Shown: positions 8,316 through 16,039 of the stretch, piece after piece
Layout: each line of letters begins with the position of its first letter
How positions within the stretch are numbered: the first letter of the stretch is position 1
Assembly: GCF_032341175.1 (NCBI RefSeq)
Contig: NZ_CP135435.1
Coordinates: 1,178,001 to 1,242,000 of the forward strand
DNA from: Bacillus sp. DTU_2020_1000418_1_SI_GHA_SEK_038
GTDB lineage: Bacteria > Bacillota > Bacilli > Bacillales > Cytobacillaceae
Length of the DNA stretch: 64,000 bases
Direction: 5' to 3'
The notes under the pieces: model-generated
Seen by the model: only the letters and a program-made list of their open reading frames with translations
What the model was told of the DNA's origin: nothing
Database searches by the model: none
Position numbers and translations under genes: made by a program

Positions 8316-9104
8316 TTAGCTCTCTTTATCTCTTAAACAATAAAACCCAATTGTATTTTTTCTAACAATAGAATAAACCTCTGATATCGGTACACGCTTT
8401 AATCTCGCAATTTCCTCTAGTGATTTATGCATCATTTGCGGGTGGGTCTGGCAGCCTGTAAAAGGACCTTCGAATGGCCAAGGACCATCGGTTTCAACCA
8501 TGATTTGCTCGAGAGGATACTTTTTGACTAGCCCCTGAATATCGTCTTCATAGAGTACATCAGGCGTGACGGATATAAAATAACCATTCTTAATCATCCG
8601 GTCAATCGTATACTCATCTCCCTTAAACCAATGGAAATGGGCTTTTGAAATTGAGTGCTTTTCAAGAAGGTCACATACAATTTTCGCATCCTCGTATACA
8701 GCGTGAAGCACGAGCGGTTTTTGCCATATTTTCGACTTGATTGTCACTTCCTCTAACAATTCAAGAAAGGGTTCAAGAGGGAGATCCTGTTCTTGACGCA
8801 AATAATAGGGGAGTCCCACTTCACCAACTGCAATCATTTCATCTTGATAACGATCCATCCAATTAATCAGCTCGACAAGCTCTTTTTCATGTGGAAGCTT
8901 CTGTTCTGGATGATAGCCGTAAGCTGGATATACCTGTTGATAACACGTAGCAATTTCCTGTGTAGCCTTACATGATTGCAAGTCAAAGGAAACAGCAATC
9001 ATTGCTTCGACCGAATTATCTCCTTCAATAATTCGGCTTAAATCCTTTTTCTCATACTGATCGAGATGAATATGCGAATCAATGATTTTTTTCATCATAC
9101 TCAC
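8316..9104 (-). CDS. TatD family metal-dependent hydrolase, last gene of the thiamine transport operon
   Basis: This is a TIM-barrel metallo-hydrolase of the TatD type: DSHIHLDQYE at the N-terminus supplies the first metal ligands, AVGEVGLPYY the bridging glutamate, VLHAVYED a histidine, HFHWFKG another, and VETDGPWPFEG the catalytic aspartate. Canonical TatD proteins are 3'-5' DNA exonucleases. Its position as the last, translationally coupled gene behind ThiZ suggests a different role, perhaps hydrolysis of an imported thiamine breakdown product; that is inference. The open frame starts with GTG overlapping the ThiZ stop, but GGAG lies 5-8 nt before the ATGs at 9098 and 9095, so translation may begin there. 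A 21-bp repeat array follows the stop. Confidence 0.85.
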   Translation of the reverse strand: MSMMKKIIDSHIHLDQYEKKDLSRIIEGDNSVEAMIAVSFDLQSCKATQEIATCYQQVYPAYGYHPEQKLPHEKELVELINWMDRYQDEMIAVGEVGLPYYLRQEQDLPLEPFLELLEEVTIKSKIWQKPLVLHAVYEDAKIVCDLLEKHSISKAHFHWFKGDEYTIDRMIKNGYFISVTPDVLYEDDIQGLVKKYPLEQIMVETDGPWPFEGPFTGCQTHPQMMHKSLEEIARLKRVPISEVYSIVRKNTIGFYCLRDKES

Positions 9105-9841
9105 TCCATGAACGATTTCAATTCATAATAGATTTTCCGTTTCCATTGTAAAAAGTCGTCCTCTAACAGCAGCTCTTCCTTACGCGGTCTAGCAAAAGGA
9201 ATGACAAATTCAGCTGCAACCGTTGCAGGCTTGTTGGAGAGAATCACAATCCGGTCGGATAAAAACAAAGCTTCTTCAAGATTATGAGTGACAAATAAAA
9301 CAGTCCGGCGATTGTTTTCCCAGATGGACAATAGCCATTTTTGCATATCCAGTCTTGTGAGTTCGTCTAATGCTGAGAACGGTTCATCCAGTAAGATGAT
9401 TGGCTGTGGACTGAGCAAAGCGCGAATGAAGGATACCCGCTGTTTCATCCCGCCAGAGAGCTCATGAGGATAGGAATGAGTATATTGGGCTAACCCGGCT
9501 TTTTTAATCATTTCTATTGCTTTAATACTATCCTTTTTTCCCTTTAACTCTTGACCAAGAAGAACGTTCTGTAAAACTGTTCTCCATGGAAGTAGACTAG
9601 GGGACTGCGGCATGTAACTCACTGCGCCTGTTTGACTATTGATTTTTTCACCCTTCAGTGTAATCGTTCCTTCATCAGGCGTAAGTATTCCGCCAATGAG
9701 GGAAAAGAGTGTACTTTTTCCACTGCCTGAAGGGCCAAGGATGGATACAAATTCCCCTTCGTTCACTTGTAAATTAAGATGCTTAATGATATCTATATCT
9801 GAAAATTTTTTCGAAATATCCTGTATCGTTAAGACACTCAT
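9101..9841 (-). CDS. thiZ: ABC transporter ATP-binding protein for thiamine precursor
   Basis: The 246-residue nucleotide-binding subunit has Walker A GPSGSGKST, the Q-loop in SYMPQSPSLLPWR, signature LSGGMKQRVSF, Walker B PIILLDEP and the H-loop VLFVTHNLEEA. It belongs to the nitrate/sulfonate/taurine-type ATPases and pairs with the ThiX permease immediately upstream. The longest open frame overlaps the permease, but the ATG at 9841 has AGGAG 9 nt upstream and gives MSVLTIQDISKKF, so this start is used; it leaves a single base after the permease stop. It is expected to energise uptake of a formylated or free aminopyrimidine for thiamine synthesis, based on the riboswitch and the ThiY neighbour. 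Confidence 0.9.
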   Translation of the reverse strand: MSVLTIQDISKKFSDIDIIKHLNLQVNEGEFVSILGPSGSGKSTLFSLIGGILTPDEGTITLKGEKINSQTGAVSYMPQSPSLLPWRTVLQNVLLGQELKGKKDSIKAIEMIKKAGLAQYTHSYPHELSGGMKQRVSFIRALLSPQPIILLDEPFSALDELTRLDMQKWLLSIWENNRRTVLFVTHNLEEALFLSDRIVILSNKPATVAAEFVIPFARPRKEELLLEDDFLQWKRKIYYELKSFME

Positions 9842-9842
9842 T

Positions 9843-10604
9843 TTAGTTTGCTCCTTTTGACTGCCAGCGGATAAGAAGTCGTTCAATTAAAATAATAATT
9901 GCAAAAAATAAAAGACTTAACGCCATAATCGCAAAGATGGCAACAAACACCCGATCTGTTCGGAATGAGGAAGAAGCTAAAGTCATATACACACCGATGC
10001 CTGATTTTGCCCCAAGCCATTCGGAAATCACGGCACCCATCACACTATAAGTGGCAGAGATTTTTATTCCTGAAAAAATGGAGGGGAGAGCATGTGGAAG
10101 TTCCAGCTTCCAAAACATTTGACTCTTCGTTGCGCCTGCCATTTTCATATAATGCCTTAAGTCAGCTGATGTTTGCTTAAACCCATCAAGAGCTGCGATA
10201 GTAACAGGGAAAAAACAAACAAGTGTAATGACAATCATTTTTGGCAAAAGCCCAAAACCAAACCAGATAACCAATAATGGAGCGAGAACGATCACCGGAA
10301 TATTTTGTGAAAGAATCAGAAACGGATAAACAGCTTCTCGGACAAACGGCAAGAGATAGAGCAGGATAGCAGCGGAAAGGCCAATCCCAACTCCAATCGC
10401 AAACCCTGTAACCCCGAGTTTTATCGTTGAAAGCATGTGTTCAGAAAAACTTGCAAAGCCTGTAATCGCTTCCGTCATAATGGTTGAGGGCGCAGGTAGC
10501 AGCCATTCTGGAATTCCGGCTTTTTTAACTACCAGCTCCCAAATGAAAAAGAAGAGAAGGAGAACGACAACCGATCTCCATCCCTTAAGTCGCTTCAGCT
10601 TCAT
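9843..10604 (-). CDS. thiX: ABC transporter permease for thiamine precursor
   Basis: This 253-residue inner-membrane subunit has about six membrane segments and the binding-protein-dependent transport EAA loop, here HYMKMAGATKSQMFWKLELPHALPSI, that contacts the ATPase. Its N-terminal GIPEWLLPAPSTIMTEA segment is typical of SsuC/TauC/ThiX permeases. It works with the ThiY binding protein and the ThiZ ATPase. The start codon overlaps the stop of the preceding gene in a TAATG junction, pointing to translational coupling. The whole unit is under the TPP riboswitch at 12013-12097. Confidence 0.9.
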   Translation of the reverse strand: MKLKRLKGWRSVVVLLLFFFIWELVVKKAGIPEWLLPAPSTIMTEAITGFASFSEHMLSTIKLGVTGFAIGVGIGLSAAILLYLLPFVREAVYPFLILSQNIPVIVLAPLLVIWFGFGLLPKMIVITLVCFFPVTIAALDGFKQTSADLRHYMKMAGATKSQMFWKLELPHALPSIFSGIKISATYSVMGAVISEWLGAKSGIGVYMTLASSSFRTDRVFVAIFAIMALSLLFFAIIILIERLLIRWQSKGAN

Positions 10605-10894
10605 TATTGATACTTCTCCGTTAACTGACTCATCGTGATACCTGTTGGCTGATATAAAATTTTCACTTGAGAAATCACGTTTCTGCTGCCCATTTCAATC
10701 ATGCGTTCATTCATTTTCTTAATCACATCAAAAAGATAGGAAAGCTCACCTTCCATCGTTGTTTCTAATGGAGAAACTTTGTAGGCCACACCTGATTCTT
10801 CAATAATTTTAATCGCTTCATCCACATATGGAATCACGTCTTCGCCATTTTTTGTTTTCGGTATTATTTGAATGCTAACTAGGGCATTGTTCAT
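10604..10894 (-). CDS. Thiamine-binding MTH1187/YkoF-type protein
   Basis: This is a 96-residue cytoplasmic protein of the MTH1187 (DUF77) family: MNNALVSIQIIPKT at the start, then VPYVDEAIKIIEESGVAYKVSPLETTMEGE. These ferredoxin-like-fold proteins form oligomers and are related to the domain of YkoF that binds thiamine and hydroxymethylpyrimidine. The ATG at 10894 is preferred to the open frame upstream, because AAGGAG lies 9 nt before it and the product then matches the usual size of about 95-100 residues. Its place between ThiY and ThiX suggests it senses or carries the imported pyrimidine; the exact role is unproven. Confidence 0.85.
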   Translation of the reverse strand: MNNALVSIQIIPKTKNGEDVIPYVDEAIKIIEESGVAYKVSPLETTMEGELSYLFDVIKKMNERMIEMGSRNVISQVKILYQPTGITMSQLTEKYQ

Positions 10895-10907
10895 CCTGCC
10901 AGTCTCC

Positions 10908-11903
10908 TTACTGTGGTAAATAGTCGTTTGTATAGGCTTTTTGTGCATCTAGTTCACTATCTAATAATTGATTTTCATACATCCAGCTTGCATAGTTTTC
11001 CCAAACTTCAAGTTTCTGTTCACCCCATCTTGGCGCATCATCTTGATATTTTGATGCCAGCCATTCCTGGCTTTTCTTCACAAGCTCTTGATCAAGATCA
11101 GGTGCTGCTTTTAATAAACTATCAGCTGCATCGGATGGATTGTCGATGGCAAATTTATAACCTTTCGAAACAGCCTTCAAAAATTTCTTCACTTGTTCCG
11201 GATTAGATTCAAGCTTCTTTTCATTTGTTGCAAGGACTGGTGTATAGTAGTCAAGTTTCTTACTATAATCGGTTAAATAGACCATATTAATCTTTTCTCC
11301 GCGAAGTTCCGCTTCAATGCCTGTCCAGCCATAGTAGATCCATGCAAAGTCAACATCTCGTTTTACCGCTGTAAAAAAGTCTGTATCTCCCATATTCACA
11401 ATGGAAACATCTTCTACGTTGGCATTTTCGACTTGCATTAATGAAGCAATCACTGATTTTTCAACTGGTGCTCCCCAGCCCCCGTATGTTTTTCCCGCAA
11501 AATCCTTTGGAGAAGTGATGTTTTTCTCCGCTGGAGAGGCAAATCCTGATGTATTATGCTGAATAACTGCTGCGATTGAAACTAAAGGAACTCCTTGAAC
11601 ACGAGCTTGTGTAATACTTTCCTGATAGCTTACGCCAAAATCGGCTTTCCCCGAAGCGACCAGCTGATCGGCTCCTGCTTCACCAGGCATAATAATTTCA
11701 ACATCCAAGCCTTCTTCGTTAAAATATCCTTTATCCTGAGCAACATATAAACCGGTATGATTCGTATTCGGCGTCCAATCAAGAACTACCGTTACCTTTT
11801 CATTTTTCTCTAGCTTGTCCTTCTGTTGATCTGCCGAATCCTTTCCTCCAGCACATCCTGCGAGAAGCAAGACTGTCAACATCGTTGCAATAAACTTTTT
11901 CAT
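10908..11903 (-). CDS. thiY: Thiamine-precursor ABC transporter substrate-binding lipoprotein (NMT1/THI5-like)
   Basis: The 331-residue product begins MKKFIATMLTVLLLAGCAGG, a lipoprotein signal with lipobox LAGC, so it is anchored outside the membrane. The mature part starts VTVVLDWTPNTNHTGLYVAQ, the hallmark of NMT1/THI5-like binding proteins that recognise aminopyrimidine precursors of thiamine, followed by GLDVEIIMPGEAGADQLVASGKADFGVSYQE. The ATG at 11903 has GGAGG 8 nt upstream; an open frame eight codons longer lacks this spacing. It is the first gene of the thiamine transport operon, which is led by a TPP riboswitch. The probable ligand is N-formyl-4-amino-5-aminomethyl-2-methylpyrimidine or a similar pyrimidine, from family knowledge. 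Confidence 0.92.
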   Translation of the reverse strand: MKKFIATMLTVLLLAGCAGGKDSADQQKDKLEKNEKVTVVLDWTPNTNHTGLYVAQDKGYFNEEGLDVEIIMPGEAGADQLVASGKADFGVSYQESITQARVQGVPLVSIAAVIQHNTSGFASPAEKNITSPKDFAGKTYGGWGAPVEKSVIASLMQVENANVEDVSIVNMGDTDFFTAVKRDVDFAWIYYGWTGIEAELRGEKINMVYLTDYSKKLDYYTPVLATNEKKLESNPEQVKKFLKAVSKGYKFAIDNPSDAADSLLKAAPDLDQELVKKSQEWLASKYQDDAPRWGEQKLEVWENYASWMYENQLLDSELDAQKAYTNDYLPQ

Positions 11904-11940
11904 GATCGTTTCCTCCAAAGTATTCATGATGTTTTACCAG

Positions 11941-11972
11941 AAAAAATAAAAAACACCCGGATGAGAACCCGC
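11941..11972 (-). terminator. Possible riboswitch-controlled terminator
   Basis: Read leftward, CGGGT-TCTC-ATCCG forms a short hairpin followed a few bases later by a T-rich run (the A run at 11941-11953). It lies between the TPP aptamer and ThiY, where the expression platform is expected. The stem is only 5 bp with one G-U pair. Confidence 0.45.
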
Positions 11973-12012
11973 GCGTACATGAAAAAACATATCTATTCTT
12001 CATTCGAATACG

Positions 12013-12097
12013 TTTCCTCCGCTGGTCTTACCCAGATCAGGTTCAAAGGGTCAGTACCTCTCAGGTCCAATCTCAACCGGTCACACCGGTTCCCCCA
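12013..12097 (-). promoter_or_regulatory. TPP riboswitch (THI element)
   Basis: The leftward strand carries the conserved THI-box parts in order: the GGGGAAC opening, CTGAGAGG, TGACCCTTTGAACCTGATC, then CTGGGTAAGACCAG and GCGGAGGAAA. It lies about 110 bp upstream of ThiY and should switch the transporter operon off when thiamine pyrophosphate is plentiful. Confidence 0.95.
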
Positions 12098-12316
12098 CAA
12101 TTCTAATGCTATTTATTTTTTCAGATACTTTATTATATCAAATAATAAGAGGGCGAAGGAGCTTAAAATATGAAATCTTTTTGCGAATAGACAACCTTGA
12201 GCAAGAACCGCTAAATTTTCATTTTATCTTTGTATTCAATTCTGGAATCTCTATATGTATTAGAAATTTGAGTTTGTTATGTTAAAATAATAAAAAACAC
12301 GAGAGTAGGTACTTAA

Positions 12317-13165
12317 ATGCTGAAAAAACTTACAAATAAAGTGTATTATATGCCACATTATTCGGAAACTGACCGTCCTGCATTAGGTTTAATTTGTGGG
12401 GATGACTTTAGCGTTGTCGTTGATTCAGGGAATTCGCCCGCACATGCAAAGGATTTTCTTAATTTAGTGGGTAAAATGGAAATCCCGCCGGTCAAGTTTG
12501 TTGTTATCACACATTGGCATTGGGATCATATCTTTGGCATAAAAACGATGGGATTATTAACGATTAGCCATGAGGAAACAAAAGAAAAATTGGAATATTT
12601 GAAAACTCTTAAATGGGATGATGCTTCACTAGATGCGCGAGTTGAGACGGGTGAAGAGATCGAATTTTGCAGTGAATATATCAAAAAAGAAATGCCGAGC
12701 AGGGATAATTTAGAGCTGCAGGTGCCAGATTTAACATTTAGTGATAAGTTCGAAATGGATTTGGGCGGCGTAACTTGTGTAGTTGAACATGTTGGAGGAG
12801 TCCATGCGCAGGATTCATCCATCATTTATGTTCCTGATGAAAAAGTGATGTTTCTAGGAGATTGCATCTATCAGGACTTTTATAGTGGCGAATGGAGCTA
12901 TGATCTGAACGAACTCACCATCTTATTAGAAAAAATCAAAAAATATGATGTCAATAGTTATGTAACTGGACATCAAGATCCAAAAACGTATGAGGAAATG
13001 TGGAGCTTCTTGGATGATCTTATTAATATAGGAGAAATCGTAGGTGAAGAGGTTTCTGTTGATTCAGCTGTCACTAAGTTTAACGAAGTACGAGGGACAG
13101 AACCAAGTGAAGAGCAGCTTGAGTATATCCAAAATTTTGTCAGCGGCAATCAGAAGAAAAAATAA
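12317..13165 (+). CDS. Metallo-beta-lactamase fold hydrolase
   Basis: The 282-residue protein contains the metal-binding signature THWHWDHIFG (HxHxDH) near residues 62-71, an EHVGGVHAQDSSIIYVP segment giving the next histidine, a FLGDCIYQDFY aspartate and a VTGHQDP histidine near 220. This is the full ligand set of an MBL-fold metal hydrolase. The family covers glyoxalases, lactonases, nucleases and others, and nothing here narrows the substrate. It is monocistronic and ends at a strong terminator shared with the converging cupin gene. Confidence 0.85.
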   Translation: MLKKLTNKVYYMPHYSETDRPALGLICGDDFSVVVDSGNSPAHAKDFLNLVGKMEIPPVKFVVITHWHWDHIFGIKTMGLLTISHEETKEKLEYLKTLKWDDASLDARVETGEEIEFCSEYIKKEMPSRDNLELQVPDLTFSDKFEMDLGGVTCVVEHVGGVHAQDSSIIYVPDEKVMFLGDCIYQDFYSGEWSYDLNELTILLEKIKKYDVNSYVTGHQDPKTYEEMWSFLDDLINIGEIVGEEVSVDSAVTKFNEVRGTEPSEEQLEYIQNFVSGNQKKK

Positions 13166-13179
13166 ATATGTTAAAGAAG

Positions 13180-13214
13180 GCCCCTAGTAAAATTTACTTT
13201 ACCAGGGGTCCGTT
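13180..13214. terminator. Bidirectional terminator
   Basis: CCCCTAGTAAA and TTTACCAGGGG form a nearly perfect long stem between the converging MBL and cupin genes, extended by flanking G and C bases. Confidence 0.75.
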
Positions 13215-13223
13215 GTTTATAGC

Positions 13224-13745
13224 TTACTCAGGAATGGTTTTATATGCTAACTTTTCAATGATCTCTTTATGCGTAGGATATTGAGAAAGGAGCTCGTCTT
13301 GTGTGAACAATTCAAAGTCCTGAAATTCAAAACCTGGAGAAACCATACAGCCTACTAAGGAGAAGGTATCTTCTTCCATAACAGACGATCCGAAAATAGC
13401 ATTTTTCGGAACTAAAGCTTGAGGGACTTCTCCTTTATCCAAATTTAATCCTAATTTTATCTCTTCATATTCTCCGTTTTCATGAATAATATGAATCGTT
13501 AAAGGACTTCCAGCATGATAATACCATAATTCATCAGATTTCAAGCGGTGAAGATGGGACAGATCATTAGAAGTTAATAAAAAATAAATACTCGTATATA
13601 GCTTTCGTTTCCCCTCAAAATTCACTGTTAATTCTTGATCAGAAGTTCTTTCACCAGATTCGAATGTTCTTTTATAATATCCGCCTTCTGGGTGTGGCTC
13701 TAGTCCAAGTTTCGATACAAAATATTGTGCATCATGATTGTTCAA
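13224..13745 (-). CDS. Cupin family protein (DUF985/Cupin_5)
   Basis: This 173-residue single-domain cupin of the DUF985 type has LGLEPHPEGGYYKRTF near the N-terminus, then SIYFLLTSNDLSHLHRLKSDELWYYHAGSPL, with the histidine and glutamate expected in the first cupin motif, and LVGCMVSPGFEFQDFELF near the end. Relatives include yeast YML079w-type proteins, whose ligand is unclear. TTG at 13745 is the likely start because GGAGGT lies 7 nt upstream; the open frame extends 16 codons further without a comparable site. The gene stands alone. Confidence 0.8.
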   Translation of the reverse strand: MNNHDAQYFVSKLGLEPHPEGGYYKRTFESGERTSDQELTVNFEGKRKLYTSIYFLLTSNDLSHLHRLKSDELWYYHAGSPLTIHIIHENGEYEEIKLGLNLDKGEVPQALVPKNAIFGSSVMEEDTFSLVGCMVSPGFEFQDFELFTQDELLSQYPTHKEIIEKLAYKTIPE

Positions 13746-13906
13746 AGTAAAATACCTCCAAAAAAATTCAAATCTCTTGAGCTTACCAAACAAATAATCC
13801 TGCGATCATCGCAGTTAAACTAAATGAACCAGTGAAGTATAACAAAAAACATCTCACTAATAAAGGTTATTTTAATATAATGAAAAATCCCGATATTTTT
13901 AAAAGG

Positions 13907-15211
13907 CTATTTCATGATTAAGGGAATATTCACAGCAGCAGATCCTTTTAAATACTTTTCGTAGCTATTGAAATAAATTCGAATCGGATTTGTTTTATTG
14001 CTTGTGTCAAATGTGTAGGTTGATTCTGCCATCCCATCTCTATTGCTATGACTCGAACCATTAGTATAAACAGTCTTGCCGTTTGCATCGACTGCTTGGA
14101 AAAACATTTGATAGAAATGATTTTCTTCTTTCGATTTAAAGTTAGCACGAATTGTATTATTACTTTCAATTCCGATAATTACATTTACATTGTCGGGAAT
14201 ATAGAGGACTTTCTTCTTTAGAAAATCGACTTCGATATAATCCTTTCCTTTTGGCAATGCCTGCACATCATTAATTTCCAACGTCAAGTTCTTTGGCTCT
14301 CTAAAATAGTTGCTTTGAAAAAAGAGTGATGCTTCTGCGTCACGCATACCTCCAAAACCTGAAAATCCATTTGTAATCGTACCCCATACTTCGCCTTTTT
14401 CATCCAATAAACGCATGCTTTTAATTTGCAAAATTTGCATGGTGTTTGCAGAATCGACTGCGATATCAAGCTTTGCCCGAAGCGGAGAGATCCTCAGTGA
14501 TTTAACGGTCAATTTTTGATCATCGATTTCTACAGTTTGATCTAATTTGTAATTTTTACTTTTTGCAATTTTCTTATGCAATGAAAAAGGGATGTTGAAT
14601 TTTGTCTCATGTTCGTCTTTAAAGGTAATGGATAATTCGAAATTCGGATTTGTGTAGTCGATATTATTACTAGAGGTTACCTCTATGATATCTTCTATAT
14701 GATTTGTTGGCTCCTTCCCAAACCAACTATATGTTAATCCAGCTTCCAGCCTTTTACTATTTTGCTTAATCTCAACGTTTTTCGTGTTGAGGTCATGAAT
14801 ATCGAAAGGGGCTTCCAGCACATAATTAATAAACATTCCCGATTCATCTGCAATGATGCCGAGCAATGTAAACGTTAAATTATTCTTTGTTTCCGTTATA
14901 TTAAGCTCTTCGTAATATTCATTTTTTAATATATCTTCAATTCCTTTGTCATAGGCAATCATCTCAACAAGCGGAGCAAAGCCTGGTATTTTCGCAACAG
15001 CTTGTGCAAAAGCAGGAGATACGCGAATCGTTGTAATAAAGATTAAGATAAGAGCTGCTGTAACTGCAAACGTTCCTGTCCATCTTTTGCGATTTCGTCT
15101 TTCATTTCTTACTCTCTTTAAACCGTTTGCCCTTGCATAGGAGAGTGCTTCTTTCGGAACCGGAATCGAATTAAGTTCATCTTTTAAAGCGGCATATTCT
15201 TTTTCATTCAT
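13907..15211 (-). CDS. DUF4179 family putative anti-sigma factor
   Basis: The 434-residue protein has a short cytoplasmic N-terminus, one membrane segment near residues 45-66 (FAVTAALILIFITTI), and a large extracellular region beginning VSPAFAQAVAKIPGFAPLVEMIAYDKGI, which is the hallmark of DUF4179. The rest is beta-rich and of the type joined to DUF4179 in Bacillus. The gene follows the ECF sigma factor with no gap, its ATG directly abutting the sigma stop codon, which fits the usual pairing of a sigma factor with its membrane-bound antagonist. The inducing signal is unknown. Confidence 0.8.
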   Translation of the reverse strand: MNEKEYAALKDELNSIPVPKEALSYARANGLKRVRNERRNRKRWTGTFAVTAALILIFITTIRVSPAFAQAVAKIPGFAPLVEMIAYDKGIEDILKNEYYEELNITETKNNLTFTLLGIIADESGMFINYVLEAPFDIHDLNTKNVEIKQNSKRLEAGLTYSWFGKEPTNHIEDIIEVTSSNNIDYTNPNFELSITFKDEHETKFNIPFSLHKKIAKSKNYKLDQTVEIDDQKLTVKSLRISPLRAKLDIAVDSANTMQILQIKSMRLLDEKGEVWGTITNGFSGFGGMRDAEASLFFQSNYFREPKNLTLEINDVQALPKGKDYIEVDFLKKKVLYIPDNVNVIIGIESNNTIRANFKSKEENHFYQMFFQAVDANGKTVYTNGSSHSNRDGMAESTYTFDTSNKTNPIRIYFNSYEKYLKGSAAVNIPLIMK

Positions 15212-15721
15212 TTAAAATTCCCTCCTCTCGCTAAAATAATGGCGCAGCTTTCGAAGAGCTGTATGCAATCTGGATTTAACTGTTCCTTCGGGAATATTTT
15301 GCGCGCTCGCAATCTCATTGTTTTTCATATCCTGAAAATATTTCAAATAAATTAATTGCTGCTGTTCATGCGGCAATTGCGAAATCGCTTCAACAATCTC
15401 TAGCTTAGGAGAATCATAATATTGTCCTTCGACCTCCAACGTTTCCCTCAGCTCTATACGACTTTTTCTCTTATGCATATCGTGGCACACATTGAGCAAT
15501 ATTCGAACGAGCCATGTTCCGACATAACGCGGCTCTTTAAGTGTATGAATGTTTTTATAGCTTCGGTAAGTCGTTTCTTGAATGGCTTCAATCGCATCGT
15601 GCTCATTTTTTAAATAAGCAAACGCTGTCCGATACATGACATCTTCATATGCTTCCAGCACGTGTAAAAGAGCGTGTTCATCCCTTTTCATTGCTTTTTT
15701 TATTATATCTATCTCAACCAC
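15212..15721 (-). CDS. ECF-type RNA polymerase sigma factor
   Basis: The 169-residue protein has the sigma-70 region 2 pattern MYRTAFAYLKNEHDAIEAIQETTYRSYKNI and a region 4 helix-turn-helix, LPHEQQQLIYLKYFQDMKNNEIASAQNIPEGTVKSRLHTALRKL. There is no region 1 or 3, as expected for ECF factors. GTG at 15721 is the start, with GGAGG 7 nt upstream. Together with the abutting DUF4179 gene it forms a sigma/anti-sigma unit. ECF genes are usually autoregulated, but I could not identify a convincing promoter of this class upstream. Confidence 0.92.
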   Translation of the reverse strand: MVEIDIIKKAMKRDEHALLHVLEAYEDVMYRTAFAYLKNEHDAIEAIQETTYRSYKNIHTLKEPRYVGTWLVRILLNVCHDMHKRKSRIELRETLEVEGQYYDSPKLEIVEAISQLPHEQQQLIYLKYFQDMKNNEIASAQNIPEGTVKSRLHTALRKLRHYFSERREF

Positions 15722-15993
15722 AGCGTTGCCTCCTTCCCCCTGTACATATTAGACTTTGCAGCAGGGGAAATCGTTCATCTTCTTTTTCGTAATTAATAAT
15801 GGTCATTAGGGGTGGTCTAATCCTAAATGAATAATGGAAAAGATTTTATAAAAAAGAATAGATTGAAATACTATTAAATACCAATTCTAACATGTAAAGT
15901 ATTTATAAATATTATGAGGCTGCCTAAATGAATGGAAAAATGTTTGGGGCTTGTTTCCTTATTCATGATTTGATAAAACTAAATATAAATTTG

Positions 15994-16029
15994 AAAGGCT
16001 TACAGTCTAATTGTACTGTAAGCCTTTTT
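15994..16029. terminator. Terminator beyond the split transporter gene
   Basis: AAAGGCTTACAGT and ACTGTAAGCCTTT form a long perfect stem with a short loop; T-rich tails exist on both strands. It lies just past the end of the leftward transporter gene. Confidence 0.8.
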
Positions 16030-16039
16030 TTGATTTTTT

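Noticed and set aside
11826..12173. Rightward open frame across the riboswitch region
   Set aside because: It is antisense to the ThiY start and the TPP aptamer, has no ribosome site and no recognisable protein character.
15722..15960. Search for an autoregulated ECF promoter upstream of the sigma factor
   Set aside because: No convincing TGAAAC-type -35 with a properly spaced -10 could be seen on the leftward strand.
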